Assembly: GCA_022181065.1 (NCBI GenBank)
Contig: BQMY01000119.1
Location: 1 to 64,000, forward strand
From: Melioribacteraceae bacterium
GTDB taxonomy: Bacteria; Bacteroidota; Ignavibacteria; Ignavibacteriales; Melioribacteraceae
DNA: 64,000 nucleotides
Reading direction: 5' to 3'
Made by a program: the position numbers and the translations under genes. How positions within the stretch are numbered: position 1 is the stretch's first letter; each line of letters begins with the position of its first letter. Below are positions 49,045 to 57,272 of the stretch, piece by piece. The notes beneath the pieces were generated by a model. The model searched no databases, was not told the origin of the DNA, and saw only the letters and a program-made list of their open reading frames with translations.

Positions 49045-49983
49045 TTATACAAACAAAGACCACGAATCTCCCACTTTTTCGAGTCCTAATGTTACATCTG
49101 AACTTTGTATAGCGGTTTTGAGTCGGCTGATCGGCTCATTAAACGGTTCATCACTTTGTTTGAATGTCATGGTGTGTATTGGAATAATTACATCGGCGTT
49201 CACATCTTCCGCCATTTTTAACGCCTGCTCGGGATTGCAGTGAACCCGTATCCATGGATCGTATGCGCCAATGGGCATAAGGGCAACATTAATTTTTTCC
49301 TTCACCTGTTCCCTGAATTTATCTGTAATTGCGGTATCGCCCCCGAATAGAATCCGGTAGCCGTTTTTCTCCAAAACATACGCGTTATAACTTCTTCCGT
49401 CCTCCATAAATCCTTTTGAACGATCTTTTTCCCAGGGGAAACGCCATCCAAAATGTTTTACTTCAAGCGCGTTAATGTGAATATCTCTCACGGAAGCGTC
49501 CTCTCTCCAATCGAGGACAGTCAAATCTTTCCATTCAAGGTCATCAATAACATCTGAAGTTAAATATGCCGTAACTGCCGAAATCTCGCCCGGATATTTA
49601 TTCGTGAGATGCTTGAGAGTGGGATAATCCATATGATCCATGTGCGCGTGCGAAAGAAGTACAATATCAGGTTTGGGAATTTCATTGATATTTACGGCCG
49701 GAGGAAGCATACGTGCCGGTCCAAAACTTGAGCCAAACATGTAAACCCCGACTCGTTCGAAGAAGACCGGGTCTGTTAAAATGATCGTGCCATAAAAATT
49801 AATAAGTACGGTAGCGTGACCTATCCACAAGACATTTACATTTTTATTTGTCCAGCTTTCAAAACTGAAATTCTGGTGGATTTTATCTTCATAACGCCTG
49901 AAATTGGCAAATACTTTACCCGGAAAAAGAGCTAGAGCACCTCCAAGCAGCGCGGCGGATTTAATAAAGTTTTTTCTATTCAT
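49045..49983 (-). CDS. Exported MBL-fold metallo-hydrolase (UlaG/NAPE-PLD-like)
   Basis: The 312-residue protein has an N-terminal signal (MNRKNFIKSAALLGGALALF) that resembles a Tat signal with RK in place of RR. The metallo-beta-lactamase motif is SHAHMDHMD (111-119; HxHxDH 112-117), with IGHATVLI, FGGDTAIT and PIHTMTF supplying further ligands. The IGHATVLI opening is shared with UlaG and NAPE-PLD-type hydrolases, which cleave phosphodiester or lactone bonds. It is a single gene; the substrate is not known. Confidence 0.85.
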   Translation of the reverse strand: MNRKNFIKSAALLGGALALFPGKVFANFRRYEDKIHQNFSFESWTNKNVNVLWIGHATVLINFYGTIILTDPVFFERVGVYMFGSSFGPARMLPPAVNINEIPKPDIVLLSHAHMDHMDYPTLKHLTNKYPGEISAVTAYLTSDVIDDLEWKDLTVLDWREDASVRDIHINALEVKHFGWRFPWEKDRSKGFMEDGRSYNAYVLEKNGYRILFGGDTAITDKFREQVKEKINVALMPIGAYDPWIRVHCNPEQALKMAEDVNADVIIPIHTMTFKQSDEPFNEPISRLKTAIQSSDVTLGLEKVGDSWSLFV

Positions 49984-50120
49984 GGTTATTAAACAGATTA
50001 AGCTTAAAAAAGATTCAATACGATATTATATCATGCAAAAACTGATTTGTGGTTTATTTTGCGACACACATATTCTATTTTTTTTATTATATTTATGCAG
50101 AATTAAATGGAATTAGTACT

Positions 50121-51251
50121 GTGGATAATCAGGTTAATATTAAAGACTCCAATATTCTGATAGTTGATGACAATCCGTCTAACCTGGCCATGCTGTTCAA
50201 CTATCTTACTCGCAGGGGTTACAAAGTGCTGGTTGCCGATAGTGGTAAAACCGCGCTTACTATGGCAAATGAAGTTGAACCGGATCTAATCCTCCTCGAC
50301 GTTATTATGCCTGAAATGGATGGTTATACTGTTTGTAGTGAAATAAAAAACAACGATAAAATTAAAGATGTACCTGTAATCTTCCTTAGCGCTGTTTCAT
50401 CATCCGAAGATAAAATAAAGGCATTCAAATCCGGTGGTGTTGATTACATTACCAAACCATTCAATTACGAAGAACTTGCCGCCAGAGTTTCTGCCCAGCT
50501 CACAATAAAACATCAGAAAGCCAAGCTTGAACAATTTAATCAAGACCTTGCAATAGTTAATGCTCGTAAGGACAGACTCTTCTCTATTATATCTCATGAT
50601 ATACGCAGCCCGCTATCAACAATTCTCGGTTATTCGGAAATTATCCTTGAAGATTTGGATGAACTCTCTAAAGATGAAATCAGGGAATACAGTTATTATA
50701 TCAATAATGTTGCGAAAGAGATAAATGGCCTGATGTCGAATCTTCTCGACTGGTCCAGAATACAGCTCGACAGAATTGATTTCGCACCTGAAGAAATCGC
50801 GCTTGATAAAGTGGTTAATAAGGTAATAGGACTCTTCAAACAATCAGCCGAATTAAAACAGATATCATTAAACTCAAGTATCAATGGCGCGTCACAGGTA
50901 TATGCTGACAGCAATATGCTCAATACTATCCTGCGAAACCTTGTTTCAAACGCGATCAAGTTTACCGATACCGATGGAACAGTTTCAATCAGCGCAACCA
51001 TTAAGGGCCATAAAACTTTAATCACTGTAAGAGATAATGGTATTGGAATCACATCTCACGAACTGAAGAACCTGTTCAGGGTCGAAAATCATAAACCTAA
51101 AGTTGGTACCAACAACGAAAAGGGTACGGGCCTTGGTTTATTACTCTGCAAAGAATTTGTTGAACAGCATGGCGGGGCGTTAAAAGTTGAAAGTTCACCG
51201 GGTGAGGGAAGCAGTTTTACATTTGATCTCGGTAACAAACCACATTCCTGA
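50121..51251 (+). CDS. Response regulator - histidine kinase hybrid, no sensor domain
   Basis: GTG at 50121 places the receiver domain properly near the start; a GTG at 50049 would add 24 hydrophobic residues of doubtful meaning. The 376-residue protein has a receiver (NILIVDDNPSN, Asp16/17; phosphoacceptor Asp60 in LLLDVIMP; Lys112 in TKPF), then a HisKA dimerisation helix (ISHDIRSPLSTILG, His159) and an HATPase domain (LRNLVSNAIKF, DNGIGI, GTGLGL). Phosphorylation of the receiver probably controls the kinase. No cognate output regulator lies next to it. Confidence 0.88.
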   Translation: MDNQVNIKDSNILIVDDNPSNLAMLFNYLTRRGYKVLVADSGKTALTMANEVEPDLILLDVIMPEMDGYTVCSEIKNNDKIKDVPVIFLSAVSSSEDKIKAFKSGGVDYITKPFNYEELAARVSAQLTIKHQKAKLEQFNQDLAIVNARKDRLFSIISHDIRSPLSTILGYSEIILEDLDELSKDEIREYSYYINNVAKEINGLMSNLLDWSRIQLDRIDFAPEEIALDKVVNKVIGLFKQSAELKQISLNSSINGASQVYADSNMLNTILRNLVSNAIKFTDTDGTVSISATIKGHKTLITVRDNGIGITSHELKNLFRVENHKPKVGTNNEKGTGLGLLLCKEFVEQHGGALKVESSPGEGSSFTFDLGNKPHS

Positions 51252-51262
51252 AATTAGTTATG

Positions 51263-51290
51263 TTTGTAACTTGGCTATTGGTTATATTTG
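51263..51290 (+). promoter_or_regulatory. Bacteroidota-type promoter candidate for the GlmU-like gene
   Basis: TTTG (51263-51266) and TATATTTG (51283-51290) match the -33 and -7 (TAnnTTTG) elements of the phylum's main sigma factor, though the 16-bp spacing is shorter than usual. The gene starts at 51352. Confidence 0.4.
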
Positions 51291-51351
51291 GATAACTTAT
51301 CCATGGTTCCTTCATATGTAAAAAGTAAAATTTCTAATAAACTCAGGTGTA

Positions 51352-52866
51352 ATGATGAGCGAAAAGAACAACGTTCACGAAATTTCCAATCTTATTAAGA
51401 TGTACTCTTCCAACTTTGACAAATCCTGCGGTGAAACCGCAATTATTCTCGCTGCCGGACATGGCAAAAGAATAAAATCCCATACTTCAAAAATGCTTCA
51501 TAAAATCTGGGGTGTACCTACCGTCGAGAGAGTATATGACGCTTGCAGAAAAGGTATGCAGAATGTCAATACCATTGTTGTTGTAGGAATAAAAGCCGAA
51601 GATGTTATACAGGTTATTGGTAATAGAAAAAATACTATTTTCGCTCATCAGGCGGAACAACACGGAACCGGTCACGCGGTGCAGGTTGGTCTTGAAACTT
51701 TTGATAACTCTGATTATGAAGGCGTTATTTACGTACTTCCCGGCGATATGGGACTTATTGACGAAGCCACAATCGCGATGTTCAAGGACGCTTTTAAAAA
51801 TTCAAACAACGATATGATGGTTCTTACCGGTCTGTACGAAGGAGACCCGCTGGAAAACAGCTATGGTCGCATTGTACGCGTAAAGGATACTGATAAAAAT
51901 GGGAATCCCGCGGGTGACGACTTAAACAAAGTAATTGAAATTATAGAATACAAAGATATCCTCGCAATAGGTGAGAACGAAAAATATACATTAAAATTTA
52001 ATGGCAGAGATTATGAATACTCACGCGAAGAACTACTTAATAACAATGAGTTCAATTCCGGTGTATATGCCTTTAAATCAAACTATCTTGTAGATCTTGT
52101 ACACAAACTGAGCAGCGACAACGCTCAGAAAGAAATCTACATCACCGATCTGATCCTTCTTTTTAACGAGGCGGGGCTTAATGTTGGCGCGGTTTATCCG
52201 GAGCAGCAGCATGTTATTATGGGCTTCAACAATAAGTCGGTATTAAAAGAAATGGGGAGTATCGCACGTCATCTGGTTTATGAGAAAATAAAAGATTTAA
52301 TTGAAATTGAAGACCCCGATGATTTTTATATTGATGAAACAGTAATCGACTCTATTATCGCGCTGGATAAAAAAGGAATTCCGCTCGATATCAAGCTTGG
52401 TAAAGGTGTTTATATCGGTAAGGGAGTTAAACTTAACTATAACCTCACCATAAACAAAAATGTTTATATAAATGGTAATGTTCATTTTGGTAAAAATGTA
52501 TCCATTTCACAGAACGCTTACCTTTCAACTTTCCCTGAGCAGACACTCAAAATAGAAGATAACGTACAGATCCTTTGGGGTGATATAATAAAGGGAAATA
52601 TTGAAATTGGTGAAGGTTCAAAAATTGAATCGAGCGTTAATATGACAGGTAGCGATGAGTTCCCTTTACGCATTGGTAAAAATGTTCAGATCAAAGGCAC
52701 GAGCTATATTTTCGGTTCAATCATCGATGATGATATAATTATAGAACATAGTGTTATAATTAAAAAGCGTGTTGATAAACTTGTGAAGAAAAACGGTATG
52801 GTTCAGAATATAAAATACTTCTTGCCAATGCCGGAAGGAATTGACACAATTTCAGATTTACAGTAG
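51352..52866 (+). CDS. GlmU-like nucleotidyltransferase with left-handed helix, acetyltransferase motifs missing
   Basis: The 504-residue protein has a GlmU-type uridylyltransferase domain: ILAAGHGKRIKSHTSKMLHK (32-51) with the pyrophosphorylase motif and Lys47, QAEQHGTGHAVQVGLE and VLPGDMGLID. The C-terminal part has hexapeptide repeats (LGKGVYIGKGVKLNYN, FGKNVSISQNA, IGKNVQIKGTSYIFGS), but the GlmU acetyltransferase signatures (a GHxxYxGD and a CNYDG-type motif) are absent. It probably makes UDP-GlcNAc or a related nucleotide sugar, with the helix serving trimerisation or another acyl transfer. ATG at 51352 and 51355 are both possible. Confidence 0.8.
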   Translation: MMSEKNNVHEISNLIKMYSSNFDKSCGETAIILAAGHGKRIKSHTSKMLHKIWGVPTVERVYDACRKGMQNVNTIVVVGIKAEDVIQVIGNRKNTIFAHQAEQHGTGHAVQVGLETFDNSDYEGVIYVLPGDMGLIDEATIAMFKDAFKNSNNDMMVLTGLYEGDPLENSYGRIVRVKDTDKNGNPAGDDLNKVIEIIEYKDILAIGENEKYTLKFNGRDYEYSREELLNNNEFNSGVYAFKSNYLVDLVHKLSSDNAQKEIYITDLILLFNEAGLNVGAVYPEQQHVIMGFNNKSVLKEMGSIARHLVYEKIKDLIEIEDPDDFYIDETVIDSIIALDKKGIPLDIKLGKGVYIGKGVKLNYNLTINKNVYINGNVHFGKNVSISQNAYLSTFPEQTLKIEDNVQILWGDIIKGNIEIGEGSKIESSVNMTGSDEFPLRIGKNVQIKGTSYIFGSIIDDDIIIEHSVIIKKRVDKLVKKNGMVQNIKYFLPMPEGIDTISDLQ

Positions 52867-52873
52867 CAAAAAA

Positions 52874-52901
52874 AAGGGAATGCGAACTATCGCATTCCCT
52901 T
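52874..52901. terminator. Bidirectional intrinsic terminator between the GlmU-like gene and rpsT
   Basis: AAGGGAATGCGA (52874-52885) and TCGCATTCCCTT (52890-52901) form a perfect 12-bp stem over a 4-base loop, with a run of A on the left and TAATAAAA on the right. It can end transcription from both convergent genes. Confidence 0.88.
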
Positions 52902-52921
52902 AATAAAAACTTTATGCAGGA

Positions 52922-53188
52922 TTACTCGGCAGATGTACCAAGACTGTTTACATAACGAGTAAGTTTTGATTTTTTGCGGGCAACATTATTTTTGTGAATT
53001 TTGCCTTTTGCCGCAACTCTATCAAGATATGAAACTGCTTCTTTCAAATAAACTTCAGCTTCCTGTTTTTCTTTTGCAGTCTGAACTTTTTTAATCAAAG
53101 TTTTAACCTTGGACATCGATGCTTTATTTCTTTCCTGACGCTTTGCGCTTGTTCTTATTCTTTTCTTAGCCGACTTGTGATGAGCCAT
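52922..53188 (-). CDS. rpsT: 30S ribosomal protein S20
   Basis: The 88-residue, very basic protein starts MAHHKSAKKRIRTSAKRQER and contains VKTLIKKVQTA and AAKGKIHKNNVARKKSKLTR, the standard S20 sequence. It binds 16S rRNA in the 30S subunit. A strong promoter (TTGACA, 17 bp, TATATTTG) lies 42-72 bp upstream, and the gene ends at a bidirectional terminator, so it is monocistronic as in most bacteria. Confidence 0.98.
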   Translation of the reverse strand: MAHHKSAKKRIRTSAKRQERNKASMSKVKTLIKKVQTAKEKQEAEVYLKEAVSYLDRVAAKGKIHKNNVARKKSKLTRYVNSLGTSAE

Positions 53189-53229
53189 CTCTTTTCCTTA
53201 ACTTTGCTTTGTTAATTCATTACAAAAAA

Positions 53230-53260
53230 CAAATATAACATTAATCTTTTTTGATGTCAA
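53230..53260 (-). promoter_or_regulatory. rpsT promoter
   Basis: On the minus strand TTGACA (53255-53260) is separated by 17 bp from TATATTTG (53230-53237). The first is a perfect -35 of the general sigma-70 type and the second also fits TAnnTTTG of the Bacteroidota type, so one sequence serves both descriptions. The rpsT ATG follows 42 bp downstream. Confidence 0.75.
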
Positions 53261-53321
53261 TTTAAAATTATTTTCTTATCATGAACTGTTTCGTACATTC
53301 TATACCGATTGGGACAATATA

Positions 53322-54062
53322 ATGCTTCGTATTTATACAATTATCCTTCTGGCTCTTCTTACCGTAAGCTGTTACTCGGGTAATGAAAAAAAATCAAACG
53401 CGCCACTTGAACTGATTGCAAGATTTAACATCGATGTACCTGAACCTTCCGGTCTTACACTCGATTATGATGGCACTTTATGGTGCGTAAGTGACAAGAA
53501 TGGACATGTATATCATCTTGATACAACCGGCGCAGTTTTGGACAAATTTGATCTCAACCTGAAAGACCTTGAAGGTATTACGGTCATCGATTCGTTCCGA
53601 CTCGCGGTAGTTTCTGAAAGCAAAAATCTGCTGGCGTTTATTAACAGGAATGGCGATATCCTTGCCGAGGAAAAAATAAAGTATAAAAATAAAAGCAACT
53701 CCGGCTTTGAGGGAATTACTTACAGTATTAAAGAAGGATTAATATTTATTCTTAACGAAAAAAAGCCGGGAGCATTACTTGGCATAAACGAAAATTTTGT
53801 ATTAACTGAAGAGGTTGAGCTGGGTTTTCTTAAAGACTATTCGGGCATTTATTATAGCGATCTAAAAAAAGAATTCTGGATACTCAGCCACGAAAGTAAA
53901 ACGTTGCTGCTTCTTAACAGGGATTATGAAAAATTACGCGAATTCAAATTTAACACACCGCAGATGGAAGGTATCGCGGTGGATTTCACTAATTCCAGGC
54001 TATATATAGTTTCTGACCCTGAAGAGAAATTATTTGTTTACAAAATCAATAAATATTTGTGA
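53322..54062 (+). CDS. SdiA-regulated (YjiK-like) lipoprotein, beta-propeller
   Basis: The 246-residue protein has a lipobox (LALLTVSC, Cys17) and the SdiA-regulated/YjiK propeller signatures: VPEPSGLTLDYDGTLWCVSDKNGHV (split about 37-61), DLEGITVIDSFRLAVVSESK and GFEGITYSIKEGLIFILNEK. Repeated (P/L)EG(I/L) blades are typical of this five- to six-bladed fold, which may bind a phosphodiester or phytase-like substrate. No enzymatic residues can be assigned. It converges on the next gene with no gap. Confidence 0.82.
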   Translation: MLRIYTIILLALLTVSCYSGNEKKSNAPLELIARFNIDVPEPSGLTLDYDGTLWCVSDKNGHVYHLDTTGAVLDKFDLNLKDLEGITVIDSFRLAVVSESKNLLAFINRNGDILAEEKIKYKNKSNSGFEGITYSIKEGLIFILNEKKPGALLGINENFVLTEEVELGFLKDYSGIYYSDLKKEFWILSHESKTLLLLNRDYEKLREFKFNTPQMEGIAVDFTNSRLYIVSDPEEKLFVYKINKYL

Positions 54063-54581
54063 TTACTTTAGCTTTGTAAGTCTGTTCGTACCGAAGCATG
54101 CATATTCTTTTCCCGGAAATGAAACATCAAATATTGTTTCAAGAGAAGTGTCGGATAGCTTCTTGATAGTGTAACGTGCCTTTCCTCCGGGAACAAAATT
54201 TTCAATATTTTCCGTTTCAAAGACAAAAGTATTCTGATTTGAAAGAGATTCGTTCAATAAATATTGATTTACATAACCTTCAATATTAAACTGACGATAA
54301 ACAATTTTGCCTCTCGCGTTATCAAAGCTTATAAATCCCCGGTCGATATGATGTTCGCCATCAGGATTTTTTTCGGTAGGTTCAAAATGTGATTCATTAA
54401 TCACTTCAATAAATTTATCGTTCATTGTTGATGAATATGTGGAGCTGATTACAGATTTACTGTTTCCAAATCCCTCGCCATTACCTTTCCAGTTACCAAT
54501 CAGAAAATTCAACCTCTCCAGATCTTCCGATTGAGCCAGTAAAATTCCGGCACTATATAGAAGAACAAACAATAGTTTCAT
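54063..54581 (-). CDS. Secreted DUF1579 / nitrobindin-like beta-barrel protein
   Basis: The 172-residue protein has a signal peptide (MKLLFVLLYSAGILLAQ), then LERLNFLIGNWKGNGEGFGN (22-41), the opening common to DUF1579 and THAP4/nitrobindin-like barrels, which bind haem or fatty-acid-like ligands. HHIDRGFISFDNARGKIVYRQ and the C-terminal strand FPGKEYACFGTNRL complete a ten-strand barrel pattern. A proximal haem histidine cannot be assigned. It overlaps the NYN gene upstream by 4 bp. Confidence 0.7.
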   Translation of the reverse strand: MKLLFVLLYSAGILLAQSEDLERLNFLIGNWKGNGEGFGNSKSVISSTYSSTMNDKFIEVINESHFEPTEKNPDGEHHIDRGFISFDNARGKIVYRQFNIEGYVNQYLLNESLSNQNTFVFETENIENFVPGGKARYTIKKLSDTSLETIFDVSFPGKEYACFGTNRLTKLK

Positions 54582-55327
54582 TTTTTAATTCTCACATAAA
54601 TATGTTTAATGGGAGTTTTTTCTACATCTCTAACATCTACTTCAAAATGATCTGTAAGCGATTTAATAAAAGGTGTCAGCTTTGCAAAACCATAATTTCG
54701 AGGATCAAAATCGGGCTTCTTTTTAATTATGAGTGAACCTACTTCAGCAAGAAATGCCCAACCATCATCATCCGCAAGATCATCGATAGTAGTTTTAATC
54801 AGCTTAATAAAACGTTTATCTACTTTATCATACTGCTTTTTGGATTTGGTCTGTTTCTCACTAGGCGCGGGATCTGAAATTTCCTCAGATTCAATAATTT
54901 CTATATAAATAAACTTGTCACACGCAACGATAAACGGATTTGGTGTTTTCTTTTCACCAAGCCCGATAACCAGCATACCCGATTCTCTCAATCGGGTAGC
55001 CAGTCGGGTAAAATCACTGTCGCTCGTAACGAGACAGAATCCATCAACTTTTTCTGAATGTAAAATATCCATCGCGTCGATGATCATAGCCGAATCGGTA
55101 GAATTTTTTCCGGTTGTGTAGCTGTACTGCTGCACAGGTGTTATAGCATGTTGAAGTAATGCCGGTTTCCATCCCGAAACTGTTGGCTTGGTCCAATCGC
55201 CGTAAATCCTTTTAATGGTCGGAACTCCATACTTGGCAATTTCGTCGAGCATCCCCTTAATGTTGGAATAGGGGATATTATCCGCATCAATTAAAACCGC
55301 AAGTTTCAGTTCTTTTTTTACATTCAT
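54578..55327 (-). CDS. NYN-domain RNase-like protein with OST-HTH (LOTUS) domain
   Basis: The 249-residue protein has an N-terminal NYN (LabA/PIN-like) domain: AVLIDADNIPYSNIKGML (10-27; Asp14, Asp16), GKNSTDSAMIIDAMDIL (73-89; Asp78) and VTSDSDFTRLATRLRESG (100-117; Asp103, Asp105). These acidic residues bind metal and cut RNA. The C-terminal part (about 165-245; KLIKTTIDDLADDDGWAFLAEVG, YGFAKLTPFIKSL) is a LOTUS/OST-HTH domain that binds RNA. The gene follows the DEAD-box helicase (17 bp gap), a fitting RNA-processing neighbour. Confidence 0.88.
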   Translation of the reverse strand: MNVKKELKLAVLIDADNIPYSNIKGMLDEIAKYGVPTIKRIYGDWTKPTVSGWKPALLQHAITPVQQYSYTTGKNSTDSAMIIDAMDILHSEKVDGFCLVTSDSDFTRLATRLRESGMLVIGLGEKKTPNPFIVACDKFIYIEIIESEEISDPAPSEKQTKSKKQYDKVDKRFIKLIKTTIDDLADDDGWAFLAEVGSLIIKKKPDFDPRNYGFAKLTPFIKSLTDHFEVDVRDVEKTPIKHIYVRIKK

Positions 55328-55344
55328 TTTATGACTTTTCTACT

Positions 55345-57027
55345 CTAAAATTTACGTTTACTTTTTCTTTTTTTCTTGTTGCTGCCGGGAACATCACCCG
55401 AAAATTCAACACGGAGTGCTCTTCCCTTGTAGCTTTTTCCTTCGAGCGATTTGATTACTTTATCGCCGTGCTGTTCTCCAATCTCAAAGAAGGAAAAACT
55501 ATCTTTAATTTCAATTTCACCAACATTTATATCACGGTCACCTGTGCTGTCATTTATCAAGCCAATGATATTTTTTGGCTGCAGCTTGTCTTTTTTACCG
55601 ATGTTAATGAAAACCCTGGAAAATTTACCTGAACTTCTGCGTGGTTTTCTGTCCCGTGGTTGAGATTCTGATTTACGCTTCCTTTTTTCTCTTGAAGGCG
55701 CTGTATCATTAATATCTTCAGCGTTCTTATAATATTCAACAAAACGGTTAAATTCAAGTGATACGAAACGTTTTATTATCTCTTCCTTGCTGAGCAAGTC
55801 GAGTTTTTTATTAACTCTTTCCATGAAAGGTTCAATTTGATCTTCATCAACAGTAACTTTTTCCATTCTGTCTATGAGACTAAACAGCTGACGAGTACAA
55901 ATTTCACCACCGGAAGGTACAGGTTTTTTGTCGAATTTTTTACCCATACTCCGCTCAATCAGCGGTATTCGGCTCTTTTCGCGGTAGTTAACAATAGCAA
56001 TTGATACACCGGATTTATCCGCTCTGCCTGTTCGACCACTACGGTGGGTGTAAACTTCAATATCCTCCGGAAGATTGTAGTTAACTACGTGCGAAATATT
56101 GTTTACATCGAGACCACGCGCGGCAACATCTGTGGCAACTAGCATCTGTAGCGAACGCTCTCTGAATCGTTTCATAACCTGATCACGAGCCGGCTGAGAC
56201 AAATCACCATGAATGGCATCGGCATTATATCCATCCTTGATCAGTTTTTCCGCGACATCTTTGGTTTCTTCGCGAGTACGACAGAAAACGATACCATATA
56301 TATCAGGATTAAAATCTGCAATACGTTTAAGAGCGAGGTATCTGTCTTTCGCGTGCACCTGATAATAAATATGTTTTACATTATCCGCACCCGAGTTCTG
56401 TTTACCAACGGTCAGTTCAACCGGTTTATTCATATAGCTACCGGCAATGCGGGCAACTTCTTTTGACATTGTCGCGGAAAACAGGAGAGTTCTTTTTTCT
56501 TTCGGAGTACGCTCCAAAATCGCGTCAAGTTCATCACGGAAACCCATGTTGAGCATTTCATCGGCTTCATCGAGTACCACGGTATTCACGTTTGATACAT
56601 CCGCTACTCCACGGTTAAGGAGATCATTTATCCTTCCCGGAGTAGCAACAATAATATTAACACCTTTTCGAAGCGCTTTCATCTGTGTATCTATCCTTGC
56701 ACCACCATAAACAGCTACTATGTCAATATTTTTAGCATATTTTGCGAAGTTCTGCATATCACGGGTGATCTGGATACAAAGTTCGCGGGTTGGTGAAAGT
56801 ACAAGAGCTGAAACTACTTTTTCAGATGTGTCAATTCTCTCAATTATCGGTAAACCGAAAGCAGCGGTTTTTCCGGTTCCTGTCTGAGCCAGACCTATAA
56901 TATCTTTGTTAGATTCGAGTAGGACGGGTATTACTTTTTCCTGTACAGGTGTGGGCGTAACAAACCCTAATTCTTCGATACCTTTCAGTACCTGGGACGA
57001 TAATCCCAAATTTTCAAAGTTATTCAT
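55345..57027 (-). CDS. deaD: DEAD-box ATP-dependent RNA helicase (DeaD/CsdA-like)
   Basis: The 560-residue protein has all helicase motifs: Q motif GFVTPTPVQEKVIP (21-34), Walker A AQTGTGKTA (47-55), LVLSPTRELCIQ, DEAD in VVLDEADEMLNMGF, SAT in LLFSATMS, then ATDVAARGLDV and YTHRSGRTGR. A C-terminal DbpA-like RNA-binding domain (about 470-545; VFINIGKKDKLQPKNIIGLI, INVGEIEIKDSFSFFEI) and a basic tail KKKRKSKRKF follow. It unwinds structured RNA in ribosome assembly and mRNA decay. A hairpin in its 5' leader (57095-57153) may play a regulatory role. Confidence 0.93.
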   Translation of the reverse strand: MNNFENLGLSSQVLKGIEELGFVTPTPVQEKVIPVLLESNKDIIGLAQTGTGKTAAFGLPIIERIDTSEKVVSALVLSPTRELCIQITRDMQNFAKYAKNIDIVAVYGGARIDTQMKALRKGVNIIVATPGRINDLLNRGVADVSNVNTVVLDEADEMLNMGFRDELDAILERTPKEKRTLLFSATMSKEVARIAGSYMNKPVELTVGKQNSGADNVKHIYYQVHAKDRYLALKRIADFNPDIYGIVFCRTREETKDVAEKLIKDGYNADAIHGDLSQPARDQVMKRFRERSLQMLVATDVAARGLDVNNISHVVNYNLPEDIEVYTHRSGRTGRADKSGVSIAIVNYREKSRIPLIERSMGKKFDKKPVPSGGEICTRQLFSLIDRMEKVTVDEDQIEPFMERVNKKLDLLSKEEIIKRFVSLEFNRFVEYYKNAEDINDTAPSREKRKRKSESQPRDRKPRRSSGKFSRVFINIGKKDKLQPKNIIGLINDSTGDRDINVGEIEIKDSFSFFEIGEQHGDKVIKSLEGKSYKGRALRVEFSGDVPGSNKKKRKSKRKF

Positions 57028-57094
57028 AATTATATAAAATATAAGATTTACTGCAAAATCGCAGATTAGTAATTAAGAGGCAAGTTATATCCCC

Positions 57095-57153
57095 GAATCA
57101 GGAATCTGGCGTCACCCTGCCGTTCCCCGATGCTGATATTTCTTTCCTGATTC
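57095..57153 (-). promoter_or_regulatory. Long hairpin in the leader of the DEAD-box helicase gene
   Basis: GAATCAGGAA (57095-57104) and TTCCTGATTC (57144-57153) form a perfect 10-bp stem around a 39-base interior. It lies 68-126 bp before the helicase ATG and has no T-tract. Long structured leaders are known for cold-shock helicase mRNAs, but it could also be a decayed interspersed repeat. Confidence 0.4.
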
Positions 57154-57272
57154 AGAAGCTATTTAAAAGTTGTGATTGGAAAAATAGAAAAGTCGTAAAG
57201 TTTTAAATACTTCTTAAAGTTTAACTTTACAAACATACGCAAAAATAAACACGTAACATAGTTTTATTTTAT

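Noticed and set aside
50049-50120. 24-residue hydrophobic N-terminal extension of the response-regulator kinase
   Set aside because: It looks like a membrane helix, but the receiver domain would follow only a few residues later and would then face the wrong side; the GTG at 50121 is more sensible.
54063-54581. Nitrobindin haem protein linked to the NO operon
   Set aside because: The opening motif is shared with DUF1579, the haem-binding histidine cannot be located and the gene is 10 kb from the NO operon.
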